From Tiliqua scincoides (lineage: Eukaryota > Chordata > Lepidosauria > Squamata > Scincidae), in NCBI RefSeq assembly GCF_035046505.1, contig NC_089830.1, positions 12,452,315 to 12,516,314 of the forward strand: DNA of 64,000 bases, given 5' to 3'. The position numbers were made by a program, and so were the translations under genes. The notes beneath the pieces are model-generated. The model was not told the DNA's origin and did not search any database. It was given only the letters and a program-made list of their open reading frames with translations. This document shows, piece after piece, positions 34,622-46,800 of this stretch; within the stretch, counting starts at the first letter, position 1, and each line of letters begins with the position of its first letter.

Positions 34622-34715
34622 AGGCTGCAATAGTAACCACACTTTCCTGAGAGTAAGTCCCATTGAACAAAATAGAACTTACTTCTGAGTAGACCCGGTT
34701 AGGATTGTGCCCTAA
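34622..34715. mobile_element. Short TIR element (MITE-like), inverted
   Basis: The reverse complement of the type at 7629-7722: it starts GGCTGCAATAGTAACC and ends GGTTAGGATTGTGCCC, with a CTTACTTCTGAGTAGAC core. Confidence 0.7.
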
Positions 34716-35174
34716 GTCCCTTTAATGTGGACAGCTGTGAAATCACTTCTGGGGAGTATTTCTGATGTATAGGGCTTCTCTTGCAAAATGGTTGTATATT
34801 ACCTGTTGACAAATTGGTACTGATGGATGTGTGCCATCTTACATTATATTCTGGATGGTGCAATTTCTTATGGGGCAATTTTACACGTGCCTTACGGATC
34901 AATTCTACACATCTTTCTAAGGCCTGGGCAGAGACACTCTAGTCTACCACTCTCTTATCTTCCACACTTCTGCTCTGTTCCCCATTTCCTTTTTGAATCT
35001 CGAGAGCGGACAAAGACGTTGCAGAGTTGGGTTGATGTGCACCTTGCCACCCCTTACCAATCCACAACCTGAAGCATCCATCTCAGCTGGCCTCGTGGAT
35101 GAGCCAGCCCTGTCCTCTGTCACAGGGCCTTGAAGGAGACAACAGCTCTATCTCTTGCTTTCTCTCTTCCCCAG

Positions 35175-35275
35175 TGGGCGAATTTGTGAGCGAAGCCCTC
35201 CTTGTGCCCTTCCTGCACCAGGAGAAGACGGACTCCTGCGAGAGCTGCTTGTATTGGCACAGTGTGGCCAAAGAG
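35175..35275 (+). CDS. APLP1: APLP1 exon: copper-binding domain
   Basis: Encodes [18 protein letters not shown] and [16 protein letters not shown] before GTGAGT. In relatives ALLVP is followed by EGCR or DKCK and then FLHQER, so four residues with one conserved Cys are missing. The HxH-like copper site is partly kept (YWHS). Confidence 0.88.
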
Positions 35276-36065
35276 GTGAGTTGTCTTGATTTTCTTTGTG
35301 AAGGACGGTGGGTGTCTACCCATCAAGCAAACTCTGCTGGGGGCGGGGTGTGTGTGTGTGAAGAGCCTCCAAGTCTGTTAAAAGATGCTGAGAGCACAGC
35401 ACAGATGGCCCTGCCGGCATGGAAGTGATTTCAGCTGACTGAACTCACAGCTTCCTTTGAGTCGGGTGCCAGAAACAGAGGTTTGCTGAGAGTTTCCTGT
35501 TAAAAATCCCTGAAAGGTGCCACAATGCTCCATGTGTGCGTGCCTGCCTGATATCAGGAAAGCAACGGAATGTGGTATTAGTGGTGCAATTCCAATGAAG
35601 AACATCAGTTTTGATTATTTTTTTTAAAGCAAGTTTAACGAAGGCTAAGATACCATTGGAACAATGCCTGGAACCTCGAGAGGGAGGGCAGCGCATCAGT
35701 GGCACTGGTCAGAAGGGTGGAGGGTCTGTATAGCTCCTTGCCCTTCCCCACTAGTGGCAGAATTCTGCCAGCGAGTTAAAATGTCAAATATAACATGTGC
35801 AGATGACACTTTGGGGGCTTGAACCTGGGGCTTTTTGTGTGTAGAGCACACACTAAGTGTACGGTCTTTTTTTCTTGTAGTGCTCAAAGAGATCAAGCAT
35901 GTGTAAACTATGCAGGCGGAACAATTCAGCACAGTTTGTGTTATGTTGATGCACAGTTGCTTTTTCAATGTGATTTGATTTGTCTTTTGAGCATAGAGTG
36001 TTGCCACCCAGGTGGCCAAAAAGTGTTGCTCTGCGAGGGTTCTGATGTTGTCCTCCAGTTCCTAG

Positions 36066-36248
36066 GCCTGCAGCAGAGAGCAGCTGGAGCTTCACAGCTA
36101 TGGGATGCCACTGCCCTGCGGGGCTGACCACTTCCGAGGGGTGGAATATGTCTGCTGCCCCGCTCGTCCTTCGCCGGTCAGAGTGGAGCAATCCACCGAG
36201 GCCGGCCCCCCCGAGCCTTGCTCACCTGAGGGAAGAGGCCTTGCACAG
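36066..36248 (+). CDS. APLP1: APLP1 exon: end of copper-binding domain and linker
   Basis: Encodes [19 protein letters not shown], then [18 protein letters not shown] and an acidic/proline-rich linker ending GRGLAQ before GTGAGC. GVEYVCC is the APLP1 form (APP has GVEFVCC). This is the last APLP1 exon seen. Confidence 0.88.
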
Positions 36249-36549
36249 GTGAGCATCTGTCTCACTGTTGGGACAGCCCCTTGCAGGGGTTGGCCAGGTA
36301 CAGGTTACTTCCTGATTTGGAGCTGGGGAGAAGCTTTGCACCTGCTAGGAGAAACACAACCACATTTGCTTGTGTGTAAAAATTTTGCGCTTTGCTCCCC
36401 CCGCAGGGAATGGCTCCGAGGGAGGGGCCACTTGCCCGCTGCACTGAGGCTCCCTGCCAGCTGAGTGCTCTGCCCCCCCTCCAGCTATGCCACTGGGTAC
36501 AGGCAGGTGTGCGGAGCCAGCTGCTTGCAGGGACCAGGGCGTGCCACCT

Positions 36550-37065
36550 TCTGTGACAGACAGAAAGCACCTAGTGACACCAGAACACTCATTCCGACAC
36601 TGCTGAATCCCAGGGCCTAAATCTGGTTTCTACTTCCACATCAGCCATGGTCATGATTCTGCAGGTATTTGACTGATTGCGAATTCAAAGCACATACTGT
36701 ACTCACCAGTTCTTCCCTGCAGTATTCCGGTGGGTGCTTTCCTGTTGGCAAACACAGCCTGGCACAGTGGGACAAAAAGCCCTTGAAGCCTTTTTTACTG
36801 TGCTCCCTGAAGACCCGGTGTAAGATGGTCTTGGTGGCAGCACCAACCAATCAGCCTTCCTCATTTACATCACTGGTTTGAAGCCCTGAATGGGTGAGAG
36901 AGAAGGCCAATCAATCAGAGATGCCTGCTGGGCCTTTTTCTTCTTTTAACTACAAAGTCTGTTTTGTTTTCTTATTTGTTTGTGCCTATCTCCATGCACT
37001 GAAATCCCCTTTTCTGTCCAACTTTCTCAGTCCATCCCAAGCCACCACTGCCCTCTTCTGCAGTA
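36550..37065 (-). repeat. Inverted, diverged copy of the MROH-like exon region
   Basis: The reverse complement matches about 62490-63010, covering the exon at 62676-62854 with both flanking introns. Divergence is clearly higher than between the two terminal direct repeats, so this copy is older or has evolved faster. Confidence 0.9.
36707..36885 (-). pseudogene. MROH-like exon copy with in-frame stop
   Basis: The same length as the exon at 62676-62854 and with both splice signals kept (TTCAG before, GTGAGT after). It encodes LVGAATKTILHRVF and ARLCLPTGKHPPEYCREEL, but a TGA follows the codons for DVNEEG near the start, so it cannot be translated through. A non-functional duplicate. Confidence 0.85.
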
Positions 37066-37096
37066 GCTGTAATCGCACCGCTGTGTCCCTGAGCTC

Positions 37097-37271
37097 TTAT
37101 ACACTCCTTCCTGGAAAGTGGATCCACAAACTAAAGAGCTACTGCAGCAGGTCGGTTGCCTCCTGGATTTGACACCAGGAGTGTTAAGGAGTGTCATGTA
37201 TGCATTCCCTGGCCCGGTGCATATGGCTTGCAGCAGCCAATGCCGCAGCAACCCCAGCATCCCAAGTCCAG
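37097..37271 (+). CDS. Possible exon upstream of the MROH-like gene
   Basis: An open frame includes WKVDPQTKELLQQVGCLLDL and TPGVLRSVMYAFPGP, ending with one base before GTGAGA at 37272. That phase fits the exon at 37685 (giving Asp). No acceptor could be fixed and I do not recognise the protein, so this may be chance. Confidence 0.3.
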
Positions 37272-37684
37272 GTGAGAAATTTCTGCGGCCCCTCCTTTGG
37301 CTGCTGGGCCCCCTTTTTCACTCTGTGCCTGGGTACAAATTACCCCCTCTCATGGGCACTGTTGCCTTGACAGGCACCCGCTAGTCATCGCCACGGGACT
37401 GCCTCCTCCTCCCTGCCACCCTCTTGCAGTGGCTGCAGTGGCTGTCCTAACTCTGTCGCTGTTTCACCATGTTCCTCCGAGCTTCACCAAGATCTTTCCA
37501 GACTAGAGGACCACATATTTTGGCAGTCAATAGCAAGCAACCTTCAGCTGATCTGATGGAGGGTCAAGCAACTGTTCAATACGGGATTCTCTGATCTCAT
37601 TCCGATGGAGGCCAGGGAGGAGTTGCAATGAAGGGGCATCCGTCGTATGGTGGGATGAGTCGAAGCTGTTTCTTTCCCTTGCAG

Positions 37685-37803
37685 ACATGCTGATAAATTC
37701 CTCCTTGAACCAAGACTCTATCAAGAATGCACTCCGCATCCTGAATGCAACTGATGTAGCACTACCAACCATCTTCAGGAACAACAGCTTCATCCTGGTC
37801 AGA
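37685..37803 (+). CDS. MROH-like exon 1 of those visible
   Basis: Encodes MLINSSLNQDSIKNALRIL and then NATDVALPTIFRNNSFILVR. The acceptor is CCTTGCAG and the donor GTAAGT. The following intron is 7.4 kb and filled with transposons. Confidence 0.65.
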
Positions 37804-40800
37804 GTAAGTTAGCATCACAAGGGACAGAGTACTCCTGACCCCATATGAGAGTGAGTGACAGCACAATCCTATCCTTGGGCTGCTCTGCTGGAACTTGTGT
37901 TCCAGCAGCACAACCTGACTTATCACATTGCGAAATACAACACTTGAGCACACTGCTGGGTGGCTGCCAGAAACAGTTAGTGGTGCTGACCAGGCAGCAG
38001 TGGGTTTCCTATATCCCCCAACAACAGGTCAGCGGGGAGGGCAGGTGTGTGCATGGAAGGGGAGGGCTGGGGCATTCCGTGGGAGGGGCAGGAGGGGGTG
38101 GATCCAGCAGCAATGGTGCATGCTGAATCTAATCCCCCCTTTCAGAAACCTCCCTGCCCCTTTTCCCACCTTGGACATACACCACCAACACAGGTGGTGT
38201 ATGTCCAAAGAGACCCATCGCTAGCCCCAGGGCTTATGTGGGGTTAGTTAAAAAAATAAGTAAATGCTTTTTACTTGCCTCCCATAAGAAGATAAGAACA
38301 GCCCCACTGAATCAGGCCATAGGCCCATCTAGCGCAGCTTCCTGCAGTGGCGTAGCTAATGAATGTGTAGCTCAAAATGATGCCCTGGAAGTGATTTCAC
38401 AGCAGGAAGTGATATCAAGCCCAGGCTTTTTTAAAAGTGCAAATTGGGGGGAAACTTGCCTCCTCCCCCAAGGAGCTCATCACCCACTTGATCTGCCATC
38501 TCCCCCCAGCCAGTGGCATAGCTAAGGCATCTATCTGCTACCTGGAATCAAAGATTTTGTGGCCACCCCCATGACAAAATCAAACTTTATTAAGTAAATA
38601 CATAAAAAGTTTGCCCCTTATTGGTTCAAGACACTGTGCTGGGGTGATGAGGGATGGTTGTTCTCCCCCTGCTAAATAGAAGAGGAGCACCACTTGAAAA
38701 AGTGCCTCTTTACCAGTTAGCAGGAGTAGCTGTATTATGATACATGGAAATGAGAGCTGACTCATATTCACATCTTACTGGTTCTCTGCTGTATCATAAG
38801 AACATCTCATTGGCTCTCAGAAAAATCAGTCTCATAAGTCAGTTTTGAGTTAAAGTTGGTTTTTGTTCTTTAAGGCAGTTGTATTTTCGTTTTCTGGTTA
38901 ATTGGCCATAACTTTTGATAAAATACAGTTATTCTAATGTGGTTTGTTTAACTGAATTCTGCATTAAATAACCTTTCTAATGATATATAACATGATGGTA
39001 TTATTCGTATATACAAGATTTGCACAATTTTGGCCACTAGTGTCAAGCTCAGCTTGTTGCCCCCCTAAAGCTTGTTGCCCGGTGTGACTGCTACCCCCTG
39101 CACTGCTATCCCACTGGCTTCCTGTATGTCACAGTGGCCCACCAAATGTCTCAGGGAGCACACAAGACAACAAGAGACCTACATCCCGGTGCCATCCCTT
39201 GCATATGGTGTTCTAAGGTAACCCACTTCTAAAATCAGGAGGTTGCACATACACTTCACGGCTTGTAACCCGTGATGGACTTTTCCTCCAGAAATTTGTC
39301 CAATCTCCTTTTAAAGGCACCTAGGCCAGATGCCATCACCACATCCCATTTGTCTTCAGGTAGTCCCCACCTACCATAGGATGCAGTGTGCTCCTTTGAG
39401 GTGCACCTGCATTGCTGCTGCTGGTGGGTGAAAGGATTGGGGCCTGAGTGTGTGTGTATATGGGGGACATCTAATTCATTCCTAATTCATTCCTCCCTTT
39501 GACTCACCATTCATTTTTTTGGCTTTCTACCCCTTTGTTTCTTGTGTCTGGCTCTATAGTTTCTGTCTATTAACCTTTCCACCCCTCCCTGGCTATGCAA
39601 CATTTTACTAGTAATAATTTAGACCCGTCTCTTGGTCCAAAGGAAAACATATGAGAAAAGCAAGGAGGAAAGGGTGTGAAGCCTTACATGGTCTGAGGCC
39701 TCACTGCGTCCTAAACTTCAGGGTTCTTCCAACCTGGAAAGGAAGAGGAATGGGGCTGAAAGACTGGGGGAAAATGTAGGTGCTTGGAGGTTAAGCCAGT
39801 AGTTCTCAACCATTTTAGCCCCATGATCCACCTTCAGCATGGAGCTGAGCAACCCAGATGTTTTGGCGGTGGCGTAATGATGCCATCACATCGCTGCCCA
39901 ATCATCTGGGTTGCTAAGCTTTTGCATTTTTTTTAAACACAAAAAGCTCACCTGTGGAACATGTTTTTGTCAGCAAGAACACAATGCATCTCAGCCCAGA
40001 GGGGGCCAAGCATTCTGCTTTCCATTCTACAGCCCACTCTGGTCCTTGTCGCGTTGTGTTCTTGCTCATGAAAACATGCTCAATGAGAAAAACACACTCC
40101 AGAAGGTGTGCTTTACAAGTAATAAAAAAAAAAAAACCCACAACAGCTCAGCAAACTCAGGCCATGTTATGCAACCTGCTAAAAATCAGTTTGTGACCCA
40201 CTTGTAGTTGTGACCCACAGTTTGAGAGCCACTGGTTAAGCCAGGCACAAACACAAGATGTTCAATTGTAGAATGTGTATTATTGCTAACATGGCATGGA
40301 AGTGAAGGCAAATAACCTTAACTAACCATTTCCATGCTTTTTTTGGTGCACATAAGCACCTTCATTGTTGGCTTAAACCAGTAGTGCGCAATCTTTAGGA
40401 GCCTGCAGACCACTGAGGCAAAATGAGAATTGTCGTGGACAATGTGGAACCCCCCCCTCGTTCCCACCTCACCCCCTACACACAAAAAATGCACAATCAG
40501 AGAGAATGGACCGCCCACAACCACAGCTAATATTTCAGTGCTGGCTGTGGGCGGTCTGATCTCCACGCTCTATGGTGGTCCATGTGGAAATGCTCACTTG
40601 GCAACATGGAAGTGATTAAAGGCATGTTGTTGTTTTTCCTGAGACTGTGTGGACCACTTCTCAGGGTCTCACGGACCACCTGTGGACCACAGCTTGGGAA
40701 CCAAAGGTTTAAACCAAAGGTGGTGGTGTTTTATTTTCATCTTAATCATTGTTAAATATTTACAGTCACATGAAAGCGTAAGACCCAGTAGTTGAGAGAC

Positions 40801-43800
40801 AGGTTGGAAATAAGAATAAGGGCCCAATCCTCTCCAACTTTCCAGTGCTGATGGAGGCACAATGCAGCCCTGAGGTATGGGAACAAATGTTCCCTTACCT
40901 TGAGGTGGCTTCCTTGACTGCTTCCCCACTGCAGGATGCGGCACACACCCCTTTGGTATGCTGCATCAGCACTGGAAAGTTGGATAGGATTGGGCCCTAA
41001 GGCAAATTCATGGCTCCTGACAAATGTGACTCAAATGGAACCTTCTCAGTTGATGAAAAGGCTTTTGAACTGATTAACACAGTGGTCCCCAAAATGTGGT
41101 TTGGGACCCACTGGTGGGTCATGCCCTGATTTTTGGTGGGTAGCATAAGGATGATGGAAAGATCAGATAACTAATTGCCTCAAGCCCTGAAGCTATTCAA
41201 AAATGAATGAGTGAATGAATAAACCTTGATTGGGCATAGACAGAGAAATCATAAAAGCAAACATAATTAGTCCTAATCCCGTTGATCAAAAATGGAGTTA
41301 AGATACTAAATTACTAATAAAACATTTACAGTTCAACATAAAATATCAACATTTTTGACAAATTACATTAAGAAGGCTTAGAAATCACCAAAAGTAAAAA
41401 TTTAGAAATTCCCTCTAGCACATCTGGTGAGCAGTCATTTAGGAGACACTTCAGTTTTGCCTCATCCGAAAGCCCATTCATTTTGCCGATTAGTGGAGTC
41501 ATGTAAGTGTGGCGGGATCTAGTGTGCCAAGGACAATAAAAAAGAATGTGTATGATTGAGTCAACATTTCCCAAATTACAAGGGCAGAGGCGTTCTTTAT
41601 ATGGTATTTGCCTATATCTGCCTTCTGTGACCTTGGATGGAAACACATTGAATCTTGCCCAAGGAGATTGCACGACGTTCAGAAGGGTTGATCAGAATAC
41701 TTAGATAAGGAGCCATTTGCCCATACTTTAGCGGGATAGAGAAATTAAGAGGGGAGCAAATTCTAGAAGCAAGTTCAAAGAGGTTTTGTGCCTCAATGTC
41801 TAGTATTCTTTGCTTCATGCTTTGATAAACTCCAGGGAATGGATAGAATCTTAAAAAATCCAAAGAAAAACCAATGGATTCGATTTTTGATTTAATTTGG
41901 CTATACCATTTAGAAGAACCAGACTCAGATAGCATTCTGAATAGGAGACTGCCTGGTTTCACGTTATAATGGAATTGGAGCCAATAGCGTACGGTTAAAG
42001 CCATGCTCTTGATACTAAGAGCGATTGTCCGGTCTCCAAACATAATGCAGAGTATGGTACAGATTTAGGTAAACCCAGGATAGCCCTCAAAAATTTAGCT
42101 TGGATACTCTCAAGGGTGTGATTTATAGCACTAATCCAGATAGGGCACCCATACAGGAGCTGTGCTGATAACTTGGCATTAAATACCTTGAGAGCAGCTG
42201 GTATATAACGATTGCCCTGACTAAAAAAGAATCGATTGGTGCTCTGCAAAGTGACACGGGCCAAGTTGGTAAGCAATTTTTGATGAGTACCCTAGCAAAG
42301 ATTGCAGTGGAAGTGAATTCCAAGTTATTTAAAGCTTTTGACCTGTTCCAGTTTCTCCCCTCCAATAGACCAAGTGCCTGGGCTCCATGATTTTGAAAAG
42401 ACCATAACTTTGGTTTTCTGAGAGTTCAATTCGAGTTTGTTGCACTTCAGATAGTCAGAAGTTCTATTTAAAAGTCGCTTAAGTCCACTAGGTGTACAGG
42501 AAACTAGCACTGCATCATCTGCATAAAGCAATGTTGGAATATGCATTGAACCTAGTTTGGAAAAATGTCCATCTATCCGAAGCAAAAAGGGGGTAAAATC
42601 GTGTAGAAAAAGATGAAAAAGAGTGGGTGCTAAAATGCACCCCTGTTTCACTCCCCTTTTGACTTGAATTTTGGGGGGTCAATTTCCCCAGATGTCAATT
42701 TAATTTGGCAGGTGGTGACTGTATAAAGTTTCTGAATAAGAGATAGAAGTCCAGGGTCTATATTGAGTTTAACTAGTTTGTCCCATAGCAGCGATCTATT
42801 AACAGAGTCAAAGGCTCCTTTAAGATCCAGAAAAGCAACATATAAGTTTTGATTTTTTAGCCTTGTGTACTTGTCAGTCAAATGAGCTAAAACAGCACAG
42901 TGATCAATTGGTGAAGATCCTTTTCCAAATCCTATCTGATCCCACCCTGGAAGGCCCAGATCTTCCATCCAGGATAGCAGCTTGTTTAAAAGATGTTTTG
43001 TATAAAGTTTTGCCCCCACTGATAAAAGGCTTATAGGTCTAAAATGGGAGGGATCAGGATGGTCGCCTTTTTTTGTAAATAGGCACTATAGTAGCATTTG
43101 TCCATTCAGCTGGTATTATATCTGTTTGGTCCACCACTGTGAATAATGAGGATAGAATAGGGGCCCACCATTCGGGGTCCACTTTCTGGATCTCTGACAA
43201 TACCAAATCTGGCCCAGGAGCTTTCCCTTGTTTACTTTGAGAGACTAGCTCTATCATTTCTTCAGTGGATACAGGAGGCCATGGGGTGGTTGCTGAAGGA
43301 TTTAAAGTAAAAGATGCTAAGCCACTTTCACCCTCTTGGCAACATAAGGTGGAGAAAAAGCGGCACCACTCGTGTGGGGAGATGACCATCTGAGAGCGAG
43401 GTGCAGTTTTCTGAGCAGAATTGGTGATTATACCCCAAAATGGCTTAGAATTTTTATGTTCTATGGCGGCTAGTAGTTTATACCACAAGCGGGAAGCATC
43501 ATTATGTGGCTTTTCTTGGATCAGTTGTTGCAGCTGCTTCTTTAGAATAAAAGATGTATCGGGAATTTGAATATCCCCTGAATAGCGGTACTGCTGGTAA
43601 ACGGATCTAATCTGATTTTGGAGATCCATACAATCCCTATGAAACCAAGGGGATATTGTTTGGGATCCCTCCCCTGTAGCACCTTTAGCAGAGGGTATAC
43701 TAGTGTAGGAGACTAAAGTGGATGAAACCCTAGAGATTAATAACTCATATATCTGAATTAGTTCTATCGGATCTGACTCGTTTAAAAGTTGGATTCTATA

Positions 43801-46800
43801 GCTCTTGTATGGCTCCGTGTAGAGCAGTTTGCTCATTTTCTGATTAATTGTAGTATTCCACATGATTTTAGGCCTAATTTCATATTCATTTTCAAGCTCT
43901 ACATCAGGGGTAGAGTACTGGAAAGAACCTCAATCTAGCTTGAGTATGAAAGGAAAATGGTCACTCATTGCTAGATCATCAAGCAAAAAATCAATAACAT
44001 TGACCTTGAGGTGAAGTGTGGAACCAAGAAATAATCTATAACACTGGAACCAATGGCTGAAGCAGAAGTGAATTCACTTGAATTGGGGAAATCTACAAGG
44101 CCATTTAACCATATTGTATTAAAATTGAGACAGAATCTGGCCAAATAGAGGCCAGCTGCATTCGTTTTATTATCTTTGGAAAATCTCTCTAAAGAAAATA
44201 AATCAAGGAGAGATGAATCAGGATCTAAGTTTGCGGCAGTACTGAGCAACGGCTCTGAATTTCCAAGCCTGGCGTTGAAATCCCCACCAATAAGCCAATG
44301 GCATGAAGGAAATTCCATGTCTAACTCCTTGACAATTTTAGAGAAGGTGCTCCAATTCTGGGATAATAATTGGCTGTTCAAGCCAGGAGGAAGATAAACC
44401 TTTCCAATTATTAATTGGAGATGGTTAAGAATAAGCTTGACTGCATGACATAATTTGCTAGTTGTCTTGGTGACCACCAGTTCTGAATTGAGCTGGGAAG
44501 AGACAAAAATTGTCATCCCCGCTTGCAAACGCCCCTTGGAGCTTATTCTATAAGCTGGAATGTTGTAGGAATTAAAACCTTGAAGGTGTAAAGGAATTTG
44601 AGACCAGGTTTCCTGCAAAAGGATTATGTGAAAATCACATAAATATCTCTGGAAAGTCTCATCGTTAACCTTGCTACGCCATCCCGCAATATTCCAAGAA
44701 AGAAGTTTTAAATATGTCCTTGATGTGAAATCATGTATTGCAGATGTAAGTCAATCTCCCATCAGATTGACTTACATCTGCAATACCTATTCAAAAATCA
44801 AATAGCTGCTAATTGACCTGCAAAGAGCTCAGCTTCTGCAGTCTGCAAGGTAGCTGCTAACTCTTTTTTTCTGGGCATTATTGCTTGTAAATAAATAAAT
44901 ATTTTTTTCTAGATGGCCTTTCATTTAAAGTCTGTTAAAGCTAGGTGGGTCCCAATAGAGTGTTGTATTGAGAAGTGGGTCATGGTGCTGAAATGTTTGG
45001 GAATCTTCTGGATTTGATCATTGTTGTACATTGGACTGTTTATGTTTTACGTTCGGGTGTATGTTCTGAACTTGTAAGCTGCTTTGGACATTTTCTTTCA
45101 CTAAAAGACCAAGACCATTTTCCATGGAAAAGTGGAGTATTTACAAAGTTGAATAAACCAAGCAAGATTTGACGCTCAGAGATGTTGCATTGTTTCAGGT
45201 CTTTGGTGCATTCCTGACTCCTGAAGAACTCTTGGAAGCCGTGGCCTTCCTATCTGGAGCTGCCCAGAGCTCCTTTGAGGTGTTTGATATATATTGCTTG
45301 CTCCGTCAACTCCTCAAGCCGTTTGGCAGTAAGGTAGTGAAGGTAAGGAACTGCAAAGATATTATTATTATAGAAATTTATACCCCACCTTTCCCATGCT
45401 GAAGCAATTACCCAAGAGGACTTACAAAGCTCCATAATAAAATACAAAGTAGCATAACAGGTCAGAAGGAAAAACATCCAACAAAGCATTAAAAACATGT
45501 TAACAGTAAGCAGTGAAACACAAAACGAAGAAACAAAGTAAGACCTGACACATATTATTGAGCCACTGGGAGAACAAATAAATCCAGAGAGACAGTCTGG
45601 ATAGCAAAGAAGGATCTTGGTTTTGAACTGGATCTCTTGGAGTTGTAAATCAATCCCATGCCATTGGGATCCTTGCGCCAGATCCTTAGCATGTTTTGAA
45701 GGATATATTTATATAGTTTAAAAGGAATTTTATATGCTAGCCTTTCTGCTTTATCATCCTTGCACTGGTAGAATGAGGTACTGTAGTATTTTTCTGCAAG
45801 TGCATTGTCACTAAGCACTGAACATTTGCATTACCTTTGAGCGCCTGCATTTGCATTACAATTTGCATTTGCATTACCATTGCATTTGCATTACCATTGA
45901 GCACAGGCAGAACACTGGTCAGGGGCAGAAGCACTTGGGCAGCAAATCGGTGGGCAGAACCCAACAAATGGAGTTGGGTTCCCCCCCCCCCCCCAGGGTG
46001 ACCAGGTATCTTCTTTTTCCAGGACATATCCTCGTTTTCAGCCTCGTGTCCTGGAAAAGAACTTTAATGTCCTCCTTTTCCCTGTGAGTGGGCCCCTGCA
46101 GGCAGCGCAGAACTGTCTTGTAATTAATGTTAAATGTAATAAATTATAAGTAATAGAGTTTTGAATTTAAGAAGTAATATTGTTTTATGATTGTGCCCTA
46201 AGTGTTTAAATTAACCACATGAAATCAATACATGAATGTTCATAGCTTTTATTGTGTCATGTCCTACATTTTTCTTGGAATTCCTACATTTGGGGGTGCC
46301 TGATCCTCTTTTTGCCGTTATGACATCTGGTCACCCTCCCCCGTCCACCAGTCTGCTACCTGAGGAATTCATCTCACCTGGCCTCAAGGATGTTGCCCTG
46401 CCTAGGACGGCAACAGCCTCTGAGACATTTTGCTTCTGGGTACCTTAGCAGTGGCCCTTTGCTTTCCTGGCAGGTTGAGACATTGCTGGAACACTTCTTT
46501 GAAAAGTGTAAAACGGAAAGGAGGGGTGAAAGCAACATTCCTTTCGTAGGTTTTGGCGTGCTTGCGAGTGAGTACATTGTGAAAGTGGTGCACTTTCTCC
46601 TCCAGAATCCTTTCAGGTATCTATTTATTTAAAGCATTTCTCCCTCACTGTTAGTATTTATAAAAAACAACCCAAAGCAGCTATAGGGGATTTCAGCTTG
46701 TACTGCCTTGGATGGCCCATTGGGGATCTATGGGGCTTACAGTAGTGCCTAAGGGCCCAATCCTATCCAACTTTCCAGCACTGGTGTAGCCACAATGCAG

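Larger units (their letters stand above)
31714..36248 (+). pseudogene. APLP1: APLP1 (amyloid precursor-like protein 1), E1 domain exons only
   Basis: APLP1 is a type I membrane protein of the APP family. Four exons, 31714-31881, 34098-34227, 35175-35275 and 36066-36248, join in one frame. They encode part of the growth-factor-like domain and the copper-binding domain of E1. Landmarks are [60 protein letters not shown]. Position downstream of KIRREL2 in the same orientation supports APLP1 over APP or APLP2. No exon for the signal peptide, acidic region, E2, membrane segment or NPTY tail was found. The family Cys in NWC is Gly here, and four residues including Cys are missing after ALLVP. MROH-derived inverted sequence begins about 300 bases beyond the last exon. 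I infer a truncated, probably non-functional copy; missing assembly sequence is the alternative. Confidence 0.75.
41080..45010. mobile_element. hAT-like element hosting a LINE
   Basis: Left end CAGTGGTCCCCAAAATGTGG, right end AATGTTTGGGAATCTTCTG. Outside the LINE (41205-44786) its interior matches the element at 59638-60245 (TTTTGGTGGGT, CCTCAAGCCCTGA, GCTATTCAAAAATCA, GTGGGTCC). So this is one dispersed family. Confidence 0.75.
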
